A DNA stretch of 64,000 nt from Effrenium voratum (GCA_963377175.1 CAUJNA010003505.1:1-64000); one strand, 5' to 3'. Positions 32,446 to 45,497 are shown, numbered from the stretch's first letter. Notes: generated from the sequence alone by a model not told the origin. Numbers and translations: made by a program.

Positions 32446-32965
32446 CGCTTGTGACCTGCCTTTTTCTTGTCGCTTGTGACCTGCGTTGCGCTTGTGACCT
32501 GCTTTTCCTTTCGCCACTGACGCACGTGCCCACGCACGCACGTGTTCACACATGCATCCATGCGCCCACACGCACGCGCCCACGGACCTTGGCAACACTC
32601 ACGTATCCCCCCCCCCCCCCCATCCATCCCTCCCCCCACGTTATAGAGAATTGAAGCAGTTGAGCGGGTGTGCTTATCATGCCCTCCCCTCTGGTTTTAA
32701 ACAAAAGGCTGGGCTGAAGCAGTTGATCGTCATGCCCCACTGGGCTGAAGCAGTTGAGCGGGTGTGCTTATCAACCCCCCCCCCCCGGTAAAGAGAAGAT
32801 TGGGCTGAAGCAGTTGAGCTGCTTATCATGCCCCCCCCCACCCCTATCACCCTACTGGTCGTGGAGTGAGAACGTGGGCAGGTCGCAAGTGATTTTAGGT
32901 TGCAAGTGATGGAGGAGGTCGCAAGTGATTCGCAGGTCGGAAGCGAGAACATGGGCATGTCGCAA
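32446..32965. repeat. Compound inverted repeat with internal tandem repeat
   Basis: CGCTTGTGACCTGC occurs three times at 32446-32502. Inverted variants, GCAGGTCGCAAGTGA and relatives, occur four times at 32878-32970. Between them are CACGCA-type sequence, C runs, and four copies of GCTGAAGCAGTTGAGC (32651-32825). The outer arms could pair into a loop of about 400 bases. Confidence 0.75.
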
Positions 32966-33638
32966 GTGATGGGGCAGCCCTCTAAAAGGGCTCTAAGCTT
33001 CCCAAGAAAAAACAACTATTTCACTTTCGGGGAAGCGAACAAGTTGCACTCCTATTTTCAGGCTGCTTCCCAGGGTTCTTTCCTAAGGAGTTCAACCAAA
33101 ATTTTGCGGTTGACGTGTCCTCTGGAACTAGCATGTGTGTTGAATGGCTTATGTGGGGTCTGTGAGAAATGATCCCCCCCCCTGGGAGATTCATTCCGGT
33201 CAAAAGACGGCCGGACTTTTCCTGTTTGTTTGCAGACTTCAGCTTTGTACGCCGCAGGAAGCTCTATGTAGTATCAGGCCATGATCAGTCATTTTCTCGC
33301 GGTCTCGCAGCTCAGTGACAGCAACAAATTCACGCCCTTCTCATTTCAGATAGGTTTTTTCCAGGAAAGCCGCATTCTTTTTGTGAGCAGCGGTGAGCCA
33401 AACAAAGCATTGATTCACTGGAGAATTTCCCAAACCGACGCTTGTGACAAGCTTGATGGCGGGTCAAGTTGGTCAACTGGAAGGCTTGTGCTTGGCTCTC
33501 AAGAGCTGCTTCGACCTCCGTTGAAGCGGCTACAACGCCATAATGCAATGCTACTTTCTTTTTGGTCCTTTGCCCAAGAGCTGCAAAAGCTGGTTTGGGC
33601 CTTGTGGATTTTGAAGGTACCCTCCCACCAACAAACGT

Positions 33639-33701
33639 GGGAGTGCGCAGACTCCCATTGCAAAGCCACTTTATTTCGTTTGGAAGAGTCTGCGCACCTC
33701 C
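33639..33701. repeat. Hairpin with 15-bp arms
   Basis: GGGAGTGCGCAGACTC (from 33639) and GAGTCTGCGCACCTCC (to 33701) pair at 15 of 16 positions. Confidence 0.7.
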
Positions 33702-36700
33702 ATTTTTAACATTTTTTTTTGGTCGGGCAATCCCCCATAGCCGGTTTGCGGCCCGCGGGTTGGCCCGTCTGTTTCACGCATCGGGTGCGATGAAAGTATT
33801 TTTTTCCGCGTTTCCACTGTCAGCTTCGGTTTTTCCAGACCATATAAATGGGAGGCCTTGTGACTATCCCCCGGATGAATGTGAAGCTGATCTCATATTT
33901 CCCTACGGTGATGCAAGGAGAGAATTGTGGGGCAAACTGGTTGCCGGCACAGTGGTTTCCAATAGGAAGGAGTCAAAAAGGCCGAGGATTCCAATCGGAA
34001 TCTCCCAATCTCCTTGTGGGGGAAGGGCTTGTGGGCCCCTTCCGCAGGCTTCCAAACGGAGCACATAGGTGCGTCAAAATGACGGGCCCGACTTGCAGTC
34101 AGAAGGCTACTTGGTGAACCTGAAGCCAGGTTGGGTCATTCCAGTTGCAAAGAGTAAAAACAAATCGCTGGCGAGGTTACACCATCGGGGCCATTGTTGC
34201 CATTCAGTTGATGGCAGATTGGCCCGGCCCCTCAACTACGGAGCAGAGTTGTTTTTGTCCATGTATTCGTTCAGTATTCGGGGGGAACTCTTTGTTATGG
34301 CAAATCTGGCGGCGAGAAGGATTGCGTAGGCAGACCCATGTAGGCTGTTCAAGAAACTCCTGCGCATGCAGGGTTTGCGTAGGCATGTTTTGCCATTTCG
34401 AGAACGCGTAATATTATGCTGGGTTGTCCAAAAGCCAATCCTGAATTAATCCTGTTGCCGAATCAGGGATCCCCTCATTTTTTTTGAACGACCCAATGGT
34501 TAAGACAGACAGATGAATGTGTCTTGAAACAACATTAGCTTCAACACGGCGGTTTGGCTTGGTTTTCCTTGACCGCCGAAAAAGCAGATACCCCCTCCTG
34601 AAAAAGAAAAAAAACACAAAACACGAGACACCCGAATGGGCTGACTGTCGCAGGTTGAGACGAAGTTCGGCTCAATGTTGCGATGCGTGGCCCGGGGCTC
34701 ATGGGCCAAATGTGGGCTTAACGGCCAGAGGTTCCTTGGGCTTTCAGGGAAACCAAAAGGAGGCTCGTTGTTTTTGTTATTCCCCTCTAGGGTCTATGCT
34801 GGTGTATGTTTCCTTCAACCGTGGCAACCCAATAGTTCAGGTATGACTGCGAAACGTGCGTCCGACCGGTTGTAGGTTGATGGAGTGTGGAAGCCCTTTG
34901 AAGACGGGAGTGGGTATGCGGGGAATTCGGACCAAAATGCTTCCCTTTAAGCCGACCTCAAAAGGGTAATTTCGTCGGAAAGACTTGATGTCCAACAAGT
35001 CACTTGATGCCCACCAAAGGTCACTTGAGATTCAAACAGCATTCTCCAAGGCTCGCAATGCCTCATTGGAAGGTCTTAATGTCGGAGAACAAAAAAGGTT
35101 GCCCACAGTGTAACCTGAACCGCGGTCCGCGATTCGGAGTTTCATTGGGCCCAACCAAAGCAGGGAAGATCGTGTGGCGGCTGGACTGACATCAAGGTGT
35201 TGGTTGGTTCTTCCATAGGCTTAGGGATGTTGGCCCCTGATTCACAACGTTCCGGGTATTTATCGTGTGGGCGTTCTCTTTGTCCTGAAGAAAGTCATTG
35301 AATCATAGGGGAGCCCGAGAGCAAGACTCGTGGTCAGGAGACACAAATTGAACCATTCCTGGGAGCTTCCAAGAATCTTTGCTTGCGGTCCTGTTTCCCA
35401 TGCGGGAGGTTTCCGAATTCGGGATTGGGTGCGGCTCTTGCGCAATGACCTGTCAACATGGTCGAGGCTTGAAGCGCCCAACTCTTTATAGAACCGTCCA
35501 CTTTTGGGGCTGTTGTCAAAAAGCCGCAGAAGATTGTTGCCCCGATCCCAGGAAGAGGTTCCCCCGATCTCCGGATGGCAAAATCTCTCAGGCTCGGGAG
35601 CTTTCCTGAAGCTCCTGGTGGCAGCCCAAGAGAGATTTTGGTCGGTCGGGAGTGTCTCTCCCCAAGGACCAACCTGAAAATGAATCAAACACGAAGGAAG
35701 AAGCGGACAAAGTCAAAAGTAACCAACAAGTTCGCCTTCAATATCGACACCAAGTTGTCCTTGCGAAGAATCGCCAGGAAGGATTTACCGTTCTTGATGC
35801 AGACATTGAAATCACCGGCTGGTATGGTTGATTCCCTCAATGGGACAAGTATATCAACCACAAACGTCATGAATTACATATTTTGCCGTTGGTTCCCTCT
35901 ATAGTGAGCCAACCCTCCAGTGGGAACAGCCCAGGGTGTCGCAACTAGTGGTTGGAAGACCACGTCACAAGACTCGGTAGGAGAAGAACCTCATGGTATC
36001 GAAGCGGTCGGCCAAAAATCCGATATTGCCCCTTAACATATGTCTTGCCATTTCGTCAGCTCTCCATGTGTGATCTGTGTCAGCTCTGCCAAAGGTCCGG
36101 GTTGAGGCTGGACAGTGTTCTGTTCGGGCGTTTTCGGGGATCTTCATGCCCTGAGCTTTTCTTCATGAACAGAAAAATTGGGGACGCCCGGCTAGGGAGC
36201 CCAGAACCGAAGGACCAGCGGAAGCTTTGCATCAGAGTTCGGGTACACAACGGGCAGGCTTCAAACGTGGATGTTTGAACCAGTGGTTTAACAGGGTCAT
36301 TGAAAGGATGCCACCTTTGTACCAATTTAAACACCACGTGTTTCCTTTAGCTATAGGTTTCCCGGTAAACCAACCCCAAAAAGGTGTGCCCTAAAAGAAG
36401 ACAGATCCATGTGGGAGAACGTAGCCCACGTCGACCCCCATTGATCCAGATAAAAATCAGCCAGGCAGGCTGACAGCTCAGGTCTTTGCACTTCTTCATG
36501 CCTCTCGGGTGCGCGCCTCACGCTGTTGCGCTCTACCTATAGGCATGTCTTTTTTGCTTCGGCACCCTTTGGTGGACATCATTCAGTTGCCGATTAATGT
36601 AAACCAACCACTGTTGTTGAGAAGGTTCCCTATCAAAGTCATACCCAACAGAAGAACCCATCAGACGATCCCTGAAGAGCATCGTGGCGAAATCAGGGAC

Positions 36701-36828
36701 TTCCCATTTTCCGTTTCCACACTTGGTGGGACATCTGAGAGGTTGGATGAGGGGGGATGTCCAATTGTGTGGCGCGGCATCACAAACCCTTGTTCATACC
36801 AATTCCTTTCAGTCCTCTTCATAACGGG

Positions 36829-36872
36829 CATATATATATATATATGTATGTATGTATATATATATATATATA
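36829..36872. repeat. (TA)n/(TATG)n microsatellite
   Basis: Two TA runs separated by TATGTATGTATG. Confidence 0.9.
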
Positions 36873-37304
36873 GAATGAACAACGAGCCTTCCGCGAAAAC
36901 GGATATGTCGAAACAGCCCCCGAGTGTTGGGGACCTATTTGGCGATAGGTATGGTTGGATAGCATCTGACGAAATTCCTGGTAGATTTTGGAGAGGACAT
37001 GGATCCCAATTTTCCACAACAGTTTTTCCATGTCCTCTTGAAACATGAATCAGGGGCGTATCCGTTGGTGCTTGGGAAACCAAACGGATTGGTTTCCGTC
37101 TTTTTTTGCGCTCAACCGTGGTTTGGGTGCACCTCGGACGGGCTTCCGAACATGTTCCCCTGCTTTTGCTTTCCACAGTAGGGTGCACTTTCTTCTTCCT
37201 GGATGATGTCTTAATCCTAGGGCTTCGCCATCACCAGCTGCGCTGGTTGGCTGGTTGGCTGCAGGGGTTGCTCCCTTCCACTCACCCCACCCCACCCCAC
37301 CCCA

Positions 37305-37390
37305 GGCGTGCGTGTGTGCGTGTACGCGCGAGCGTGCATGCGAGCGTGCATGCGTGCGTGCGTGCGCGCGCTTGCGTGTGTGCGGTGCGC
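37305..37390. repeat. Alternating purine-pyrimidine tract, possible Z-DNA
   Basis: About 85 bp of near-unbroken GTGCGTGCGCGC-type alternation. Such tracts can adopt left-handed DNA under supercoiling; no function is implied by the sequence alone. Confidence 0.75.
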
Positions 37391-37751
37391 AGCCCACAGC
37401 CAATCAGACGAAGACCGCGTCCCCGGTATCCCCCCTCAGCCCCACAAAAACCCGGGAAAATGACAGAATATCACGGTATTTGAAATGTTTTGCACAGACC
37501 CCGCTTTGCGGAAACCCCGCTCGCCTGATCGCGCTATGTCCACCCCACACCAAAACCTACTCTCAGGGGGCCATTTTTCCAGGGTTGGCGTGATGCCGGC
37601 GATGCTGAAAAGCTGGTGCTGCAGGAATGCTGGGGATGCTGGTGAAGTTAGCCAGGTTTTCACGGTATTTATAATGTTTCTTGAAGGTTGGGCAACGTGG
37701 CATCAGGAGCCCGCCGAAAGGCCAGGGATGTCGGGGATGTTTTGGGTCCAG

Positions 37752-37821
37752 ATGTCTGAGCTGGCCTGCGTCCAGGTGACGCGGGGGATGCTGAGGAGGA
37801 ACTTCTGGTGCAACAGAATAG
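37752..37821 (+). CDS. Candidate exon opening the + strand exon series
   Basis: Follows GGTCCAG and reads MSELACVQVTRGMLRRNF and then WCNRI, leaving phase 1 at a GT donor (GTTGCC). It begins with ATG, so it could be a first coding exon joined to a trans-spliced leader acceptor, but an internal exon is equally possible. The phase-1 exit matches the phase-1 Thr-rich exons downstream. Confidence 0.4.
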
Positions 37822-38197
37822 GTTGCCCTCGCTCTCGGAGACACACAGCGCAGCTGGTTTAGGGAATAATTGGCTGTTGAATCTCCACCAACCATTCCCT
37901 ACATGTGATGAATTCTCAAAGTCAGGTCAGCATTTTTCTTAGCGCCTTTCCCAGCGACACCCTTAGGCCCCCTAGAATACAAGGTGTCCTGATGTAGATG
38001 ATGCTACCTTTATTACTCACCGATCTGGGGGGTACAAAGTGCTCACCATGATGTAGGTCCTTTACCTGGGGATCCAACTCTTACTGGCTTTCGAAGCACA
38101 GAACTTGAGTGGGACAGGTGTGACGTTTGAAGAAATAGAAATCGTAGACATTTCTTTATGACAACGTCTGCAGCCTGCAGCACTCATTTCCGGTGAG

Positions 38198-38319
38198 GCG
38201 ACCGATGTGGATGTGCTGGACATCAACAGCTGGAGCGCCATTGAGGAGCGGAGCTTCCTACGGTGCGTGGAGCCCCGGTGCGGAGTGCCGGTGTCTGTGT
38301 GCGCCTCAAAGCCGGGAAT
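38198..38319 (+). CDS. Candidate Cys-containing exon
   Basis: After GGTGAG the segment reads ATDVDVLDINSWSAIEERSF and continues RCVEPRCGVPVSVCASKPG. A GT donor at 38263 would end it before the cysteines; coding character continues to about 38319, so the right edge is uncertain. No family recognised. Confidence 0.42.
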
Positions 38320-39952
38320 CCTTGTTTTTGACGGATCGACAAGGCAAGAAACCAAGAGGAAACCAGCCACCAGGAGGGGTCCTTAATTTTGAGATACACT
38401 ACATCCAAAAGCCACCAGCTTTTTTCCGGGGGAAAGGTGGCACACATACACATGTCTCTTTGAGGGACCCTGATTGGTTTTCGGGGGAGATCTCCTTGAG
38501 GTCCGGAGAACGTCTTCAGCACGGCCAGGGCCCGGCTCCCATGGACCGCGCAGATTTGCCCAGCCAGGAGTCTGGGAGGGGAGATTTGGCGTAACTGGCC
38601 GGAAAAAAGAGCTGTTTGGGAGGTGTTCAGGGATGAGCCAGTTGGTCTTTTGACCCTCTTTTGGCATAGGGGTTGATTATGGGGGAAACAACACAGAACC
38701 AGCTAGAGGGCTCCCTCATGTTGAGAAACGCTCAAATTGGTTCCAATAGTTGGTCGTTCTCAGAAAATGAATGAGGCCCTGGAACCAATCCGAACTGTTC
38801 TTACAAGTGGGCAACCAAACTGATTCTAAATCGTCTGTAGAGTCCTTCATAGAACACTTTCTGTACATCCCTTTCACCATACCCCCCCTCAAAAGACACA
38901 CCTCCGTAGCCCTTCCCAATTTGGGGTGGAGGGTGGCGCATTTGGAGGGTTCCCAGAGTACGATTGATGGAACAGCCCCTTGGACGTTGAACCTCCGGAC
39001 TGAATATGGGCAATTGTAGTGGGTTCCTAGCTGGCTTGACAGGGGAAGTAGCACTTACGTATGCCTGAATAAGCATGTTAGAACCAAGAGTCAACGGGCG
39101 AACCGGGCGCCGCTCTGTTACACATGACCACATGAGGTTCGTGCCAGTCTAAGGTTCATTTGGCAGGGATGGGGACGAGCCTTACATTTCCCGTGTCAAA
39201 AGTATGGCCACATGGGGGGCTGTCAAGTAATTATCCCCAGAGAGGCACGTAACGGCATCAGGGCCCGAGGGCTTGCCCAGGCTCACTTCCAAGCACCGGA
39301 TTTCCACGCCACTTTTTGGGTTTAGACAATTTTCGGCGGGAAACATCAGGAACTTTGTCACTGTTTCAGACCAATCGCGAGAAGTGAGGAAGTTGGAGAC
39401 TCCAAGTCTTTGTTGCATTCTGCTTCTACCATGGCCCCCTCCATTTACGGGATTTTGCACAAAGTTTAAATCAAGATAGGGTTGGCCCAACCCTTGGTCC
39501 TTCACACCTTGTGCATCCTCAGCCTTGCTGTTGCCCAGTTACCTTCGCCCTGTGCCGACCTCAGCATTCGGAGCCAACTCGCAAGGGGAGCCACTGAAGC
39601 CAAAGCAGGGCATTCGAGCCCATTGAGCCCATTGAGCCCATGGCAGCCATTGAGTGAGCAGTGTGGAGCACTAGAAAAGGACCATTCGATGAAGCCTTCC
39701 CGTGGCTGCCCTGGTTGGCTTCGGTAAGTGCAACACAGCCACACAAATACGTTTCATACTCCTTATACACCCCATTGGTGCCGCTTAGTCGTTGAAGGGA
39801 CCTGGGTTTTGAGAATTTTCCAGCACGTCGAGTTCTGGATATTTTTAACATGCACACCAGGGATCCCTTTCACGTTACTGCTCTTGCTCGGAAGCTCAAG
39901 GTCCAAAAAACATCAAGGGTTGGTGATGGGAAACTTGAGTCCCAAGACGGAG

Positions 39953-39997
39953 GCGACACAACCACGACCGTCTCGAGCACTACCACCTCATCTAGCC
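39953..39997 (+). CDS. Thr/Ser-rich exon 1 (phase 1-1, 45 bp)
   Basis: Acceptor ACGGAG, then DTTTTVSSTTTSSS, then a GC donor (GCAGAC). The frame closes soon after at TGA if read through, which supports splicing here. Confidence 0.5.
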
Positions 39998-40510
39998 GCA
40001 GACTCAAGATCTGAGGGCCAGAATCCGTTGGCAGATTACGGGGTTTTACCTTGTGCCATAGACACCATAGGGGGGTGTTCCGCCCCCTTCCCTAAAGTCG
40101 TTCTTGCGTGGCCCCCCCCCCATTAATCAACCAGAGCTCAATTAGTCTGTTCCCATCAGGTGCCCCATTCTTTCTAGGGATCCTTTTCTTCAGAAAGGCA
40201 CATGGCCGATGTAAGAGAATGCGTGAAGCGCTGGGACCGAGAATCATGGAGTGACTGAACCAACGGGTTCCTTCAGGAGCAGCCTGGTTGGAATTTTCAA
40301 TCCAGGGAATAGGTTCCATTTGGGCTTTAAAGAAGGGTGATTTGAAGGGGTGGTTTTGGGGTGCATAGATGCGGGAAGAAAGGATTGATTCAAACGTATC
40401 AATCAATCTTCTTTGCGGTTTGCCTGAGGGTAGACCTGTAAATACAATTTCCGTTTGTTGGACTGGTTGGCCACGTTTCTTGGCGTCTTATTTGCCGTGC
40501 ATGGTGGCAG

Positions 40511-40582
40511 GTAGCACAACCACCATCTCGTCCACCAGTACTACATCATCCAGTACCTCATCGACATCGCAAACCTCGACCA
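40511..40582 (+). CDS. Thr/Ser-rich exon 2 (phase 1-1, about 72 bp)
   Basis: Acceptor GGTGGCAG, then STTTISSTSTTSSSTSSTSQ. A GC donor at 40583 gives phase 1; a second GC two bases on is also possible. Third positions are mixed, but the Ser/Thr run is confined to the bounded segment. Confidence 0.55.
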
Positions 40583-41203
40583 GCGCCACAGTCAGCACAG
40601 CGCTTGTGTTCAAAATGGGTGCAAGGTGGGAACTAGCGACAGTCCGGCTTCCCTAAATGGAGACGGAAGGCCGGCCCTTTTGATTCTTTTACTGCGGGTG
40701 TTAGGAAGACGGGCATTTCTTGATTGTGACTCTTGTGCTTTAGCTGTACCAGTATGCGTTTTCCCTTTTTGTGTGGATGAACCCTTGCCTGTCTGGGCGT
40801 TGAAAAGGAGCGTCTTTTGCCGGCGTCCCGCACATTTTTTCTGGCCGAGACGAAGGAAGAGGTCGGCTTCCCGAAAGGATGGCCACCAAGTGGGGTGCAC
40901 TTTTGGGCTGTGCTGGGCGTTCCTCGGGCTAGCCTTCCGGGAAGCCCCAGTTGGACACTCGGACAGACGGTCAGATGGGCTCTGGGGCCCATGATCTCGC
41001 GCTTGAACTGCCGGTGGCCATGAGGCGCAAGATGAGAGATCGCAGTTCATTAGGGCATCCCGGTGGAAAAGAGGAAGGTGGACATAGACCCCCACCTAAA
41101 TGATGTGTTCATTTCGGACCCCAAATAAGACTCACACAAATCTGAGCATTCTCCCAGATGGTTCTTTGCACTTTCGTGACGGCGTCACATGGCCCGGCAG
41201 CAG

Positions 41204-41254
41204 GTTCCACCGGAACTTCTCTGACCTTTACCACGACAAGTACCGTGACAACGT
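41204..41254 (+). CDS. Thr/Ser-rich exon 3 (phase 1-1, 51 bp)
   Basis: Acceptor GCAGCAG, then STGTSLTFTTTSTVTT, then a GT donor (GTGGCA). An imperfect hairpin with GGGTGTGTGTCG and CGACACCCC arms begins about 15 bp into the following intron (41269-41374). Confidence 0.55.
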
Positions 41255-43141
41255 GTGGCACCAAGTGGGTGTGTGTCGAACAGGGATTCGGACCCCCAAA
41301 CTGGTGAGTTTCAACTTTGCGTTTCCCTCTACACGAGCCTCAAAAGTGTGCCGAGCCTCAAACACGACACCCCGGGCTGGCAACCTGCTCATCAATTTTG
41401 TAGAGTCGACTCAGGTTGCATCAAGTTCAGAGGGTTTCCTCCATGTCTCTTTTTTTGGAACCTCCGCAAGTGGCAGTTTGAGTGGACCTTGCAACTTTTG
41501 AAGGGGACTACCAGCTGTTGGCACACCTCCCAAAGCATTCGGCCGGGCTAAGCAAACCTGCGACCTGGGGCGAGGGGGCCTCGGGTTAGGCGCCTGGGCC
41601 CCTTTCCGCTGAGGTCTACCACTGCCACAGCCGCCTGGCGGAAGTTTTTGGTACACGCCGCACTATGCCTGAATAAATGTACCTGTGTATACTGTGTATC
41701 TATATATATGTCTTTTTGCGGATGCCGGTTTTGGGTCGTGTTGGGAAACCAAGTTGAAAACCAATCATTTTGGGGGCTCCCCAAATTTCGACATATGTGT
41801 ATGCATTACCTGTTTAACTACTCAGCTTTCTGGCCCAGATCAGCAGTGGTTGTTTCCCAATCAAAAGGTGTTTTATGGCTTCACGGGGGGTGTAGTAAAA
41901 GCTACACAAGCTGGGTACGGGGATGTGCTACTCTCTGATGAAGGCTCCTTTCTCGGGATTCCGTTGTTTTTGGTTTGTGAATTGTATTACTCACTCAGAT
42001 GATTTTTTTGGGAACCTTGATGGAAAAGGCCGCGGGAATCAGCGCGGGCTGCGTGAAACCATGGAAGCAAGCGTCTATGGGGCAGAAGGGCGCTGCTTAG
42101 CTGTTGTTGGAACCTCCCTGTTCTAATCCCCTTCCCTTTCGAAAAGCTGTGTGTTGGATCCTTACATCATTGAACATGAAAATCGGTTGCTTCCCGAGCA
42201 ATAATCAACTGCTTCCTGTAGAGAACCATCCACTTGTCAGGAGCCAGCCTTCTCTGAAACCTGTCGCCATTTCTCCTCCCAGACAAGCCGGACAAGATTT
42301 TTGGAAAAGAACGGATTGGTCCCGGGAGGTAGTCTTCCAAAACACTCCTGGCTACTTCCATGGCTGTCGGCGGGAAATGTATTCCTTTGGAGGTCAAGGC
42401 CGAAGGACCCTAAAATGGAGTTCGTTTCATTGGTCCCTCCAGTATGATGGACTTTGGTCAATGGAGGCCCCCCAAAGCAATATTTCAAAACAGATGGGGG
42501 AAGCCAGGGAAACCGATGGCCAGTTGGTTTCGGGAGGAGATGGAGGGAACGGCCAACGCACCCGTAACAGAAACACGGGACCGGCCAGTTTCCCCTCATG
42601 TCCTTTCAGAGAAGCAACTAATTTTGTCCGTTGCTCATGGGGTAAATCAGCAGTATACGTGCAGATAAGTTTTGAGTTCGATATGTCTCTCTTTTCTCTC
42701 TCTCTCTCTCTCTCTCTTTCTCCCTCTTTCTTCCTCTTTCTATATTTTATATTTGGGGCATGTACCGAAGCCAGGGGCATATATAGATTCTCTCGTTGGC
42801 GTGATCCAATATTGTTTCAGAGTAGCAAAGAGAGCTATGGGAACGGATTCTTAGTGGCCACTAGTCACCACAACTGGCTCCCCTTGCGAGGCGGCTTGGA
42901 ATGAGTTGATCCGAGGTCCTGTTTCCAAGCAAAATGCTACAGGGGCCTCCGTGCGCACCCCAGAACAAAGAAAACCCACCCAGCGCATCGCCTGAAATTA
43001 GAATTGAAGTTGGAACTCGGACCATTTGTGCGTCCAAGGTGGGCTTTGGATCCACCTGATTTCGGTTTCCTTTGGCGTCCCCAGCAAAACCAAGCCCCAA
43101 CCAGGGGTAGTGAGCGAGCAGAACGCGACGCCGCTGCGCAG
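41255..43141. other. Intron-like interval with CT microsatellite
   Basis: Contains the imperfect hairpin 41269-41374, a (CT)n tract at 42689-42722, and two weak Thr-containing islands (near 41612 and 42545) that I do not call. Otherwise nothing seen. Confidence 0.45.
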
Positions 43142-43243
43142 AGGCCTCCCTGACGGTGACGAGCCTTACGAGTACCACCAGCTTAAGTAGCAGCAGCACC
43201 AGCCACACCACCACCCGCAGCTCTACGACTTACACCAGGAGAC
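43142..43243 (+). CDS. Thr/Ser-rich exon 4
   Basis: Acceptor GCGCAG, phase 1 start, then ASLTVTSLTSTTSLSSSSTS and on to TTTRSSTTYT. The right edge is uncertain because several GC or GA donors fit. Confidence 0.5.
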
Positions 43244-44461
43244 CGAGCCGGGACCCGGCTAGTTGCTGTTTGGACGCGTTTCCCCCAAAAGCGACACCAG
43301 AAAACGAGCTGCAAGATCCTAGTCCTAAACTTCAGGAAGCTAAGGAATCGAATCATGTGGGGAACCCCTTTGGCGCCTGGTTTTGATTGTGGGTCAGCTT
43401 GGGCTTTCCTTCATTGTCCCGCAAAGAGATCACTTTTTTGGGGCGGATGTTTTGGTGCAACACTCCAAACCGGATCAGTGGGGGCGCTTTCAAAAGAGAC
43501 CTGAAAAGGGGGGCCTCGTGCTCTTTGCGGATTACAAAAAAAAAAAAACAACCTACACGAGGGCGCCCAAAAAGCATCGGCGCAGAGAGGGGCCCAGAAC
43601 GTCTGCAATCTTGACTAGAAACTTGGTGCTGGATCCCTTATACGGAGACAATCCCACATTTCGTTGCACGTCGCGTGGAATCCCTCAACAGTCAGATGGC
43701 ATTGAGATGTATGGATGAATAATTCGACATAAACATCGTCATGGATGTAGTTGTCCGACGATCAAACAGTTCAGCTACTGGTTTGTTTGCTGTTTCAAGA
43801 GATATTGAATACACATGTCTTTGTCCTGGTGTTGCTTGGTTTCTCTTTGCCGTCCAATCCAAAGCAGATTCAGAGAGGGTTATGGGCCTTTGTGGTCCTT
43901 AAGGGTCTCTAATCGCCACTTGGGTGCACTGGCTCTCCTTGCGTTCTGGCTCTGAATCAGGCGGCTTGATCTGTACATCACACATTTTTGGTGAAGTTAA
44001 CGGCTGTTCTTTTTGCGGGGTGATGTTTCAAGGGAACTATGAAACGCAGGGACCCTTGCTGGGATCCCAAAAGGGGTTCATTATTTTGACAGCCACCCAC
44101 CTTTGCTGCGTGCAAAGGGAACCTGAAACAGAGGGAACTCCTGTTGCACTCTTTTTTCGGTTCCCATGCTTGCACGAGTGTCAAGGGATGCATAAATTTG
44201 ACCACAACTCACATATCATGCTTTTGGTTGGAACTATAAGGAGCCCTGTTCAAGATGGTACTTCCCTGGGGGCTTGCCAAAAAAGGGTCCCTTCTTGATA
44301 TTTACTTGCCTCCTTTTTGAAGGGGTTCAGATTCAAAATGGGATCCACCTCCACTGCAAATCAACGCATCCAAAATGAAAGCCCCCCCCAAAGGGAGATC
44401 CCTCTAAGAACGGGTCAGTTTTGCTGGTTCCGCGCAAAGGCGAGCTCAGCGACCGCCGCAG

Positions 44462-44505
44462 GAGTTCCACGACCACTGGCAGTTCAACGACCACCTCGGA
44501 AACCA
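44462..44505 (+). CDS. Thr/Ser-rich exon 5
   Basis: Acceptor CCGCAG, then SSTTTGSSTTTSETS. GC donor at 44506 in phase 1, but the start phase is 2, unlike the others, so the left edge may be wrong. Confidence 0.42.
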
Positions 44506-45422
44506 GCGCTCCGGCAGTCGGCCGTCGAGAGCCAGCGAAAGCGGATCAAGCAAACACCCAGTCGAACCCGGTGGAACTCGATGCGGAGGAGTAGCGGCGT
44601 GTCCTTTTTTTTCTCAATATGTTTCCGGATTCCCTCTAAACTGGGTTGCTCCCTCGGTTTTCCAGTCTGTCTCGTGGAGAGCAGCTTCAAAAGGATGCGG
44701 ATGGCTTCTCCATTTGGTCCGCTCACAGAGTTCGGGGCTATGCCACCCCTGAAATGATAACCCAATATGGTGGTCAAGGAATGTCAAGGCGCAGGGCCTT
44801 CTGGTTGGCTTTGACAAGGAAACACACCGTGAAACCCAATTCGCCTGTTTCAGGGGCACCGATATCCTGTGATTTGAACATCAGCTTTCGGGTTGTCATT
44901 TTAAGCGAGTCTCCCTTGGTGGGATGATGTGACAAGCCCATGTGTTTGCATTCTTCTTTTGGGACATGTGAGGAAGCCCACTTTGGACTAAATAACAATG
45001 GCAGGAGGAGACTCACCTTTTGGCTTGCCGTTTTGAGGCTAAAAACAAATAGCCTCAACTTACGTAAGGTGGGAATGTTCGTGATTAGATTGCGACCAAA
45101 TTGGTATGACTCGTCAAAATAGAAATTTTGACTCCAAAAAAGCTGATTTCCATATGGCCTCGCACTCCTTTTAGGCTTAATTCGCTGGGCCTCCGAAACA
45201 TCACACGCCATCGAAGCCCAGGCAACTGCTTTGATTGTGAGAAACGGAACCCAACAAGCGGACAGTCCTTGTGGGGGCTCCCCTTAATTTCCTTCTCTTA
45301 TTTTGCAGATTACCTATAAGGGGGATCTTAAGTCTCCTTTTTCTTTCTATTAATTTGCAGGAAATAGATGTTTCCTTCGGTTTTTTTTGGGCTTCCATGG
45401 GTTCCTTTTTGCAGTTTCACAG

Positions 45423-45497
45423 GTGTGACCTCCTCTTCCTCGACGGTCTCCTCCAGCACCACAGGGACCATCACCTCCTCCACCCTCACCGTCTCCA
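45423..45497 (+). CDS. Thr/Ser-rich exon 6 (phase 1-1, 75 bp)
   Basis: Preceded by TTTTTGCAGTTTCACAG. Reads VTSSSSTVSSSTTGTITSST and on to LTVS, then a GC donor (GCAGCG). Same length and phases as the exon at 53300. Confidence 0.6.

Larger units (their letters stand above)
31958..37751. other. Mostly non-coding; structured repeats listed separately
   Basis: Possible coding islands that I could not join to a gene: NGRPCDYPPDECEADLIF near 33850 and FRIRDWVRLLRNDLSTW near 35410. Otherwise intron-like or intergenic sequence. Confidence 0.4.

Noticed and set aside
35685..35870. Reverse-strand GDFNV motif suggesting a LINE endonuclease
   Set aside because: Only a single four-residue match in 61 codons; none of the other endonuclease motifs or a reverse transcriptase nearby.
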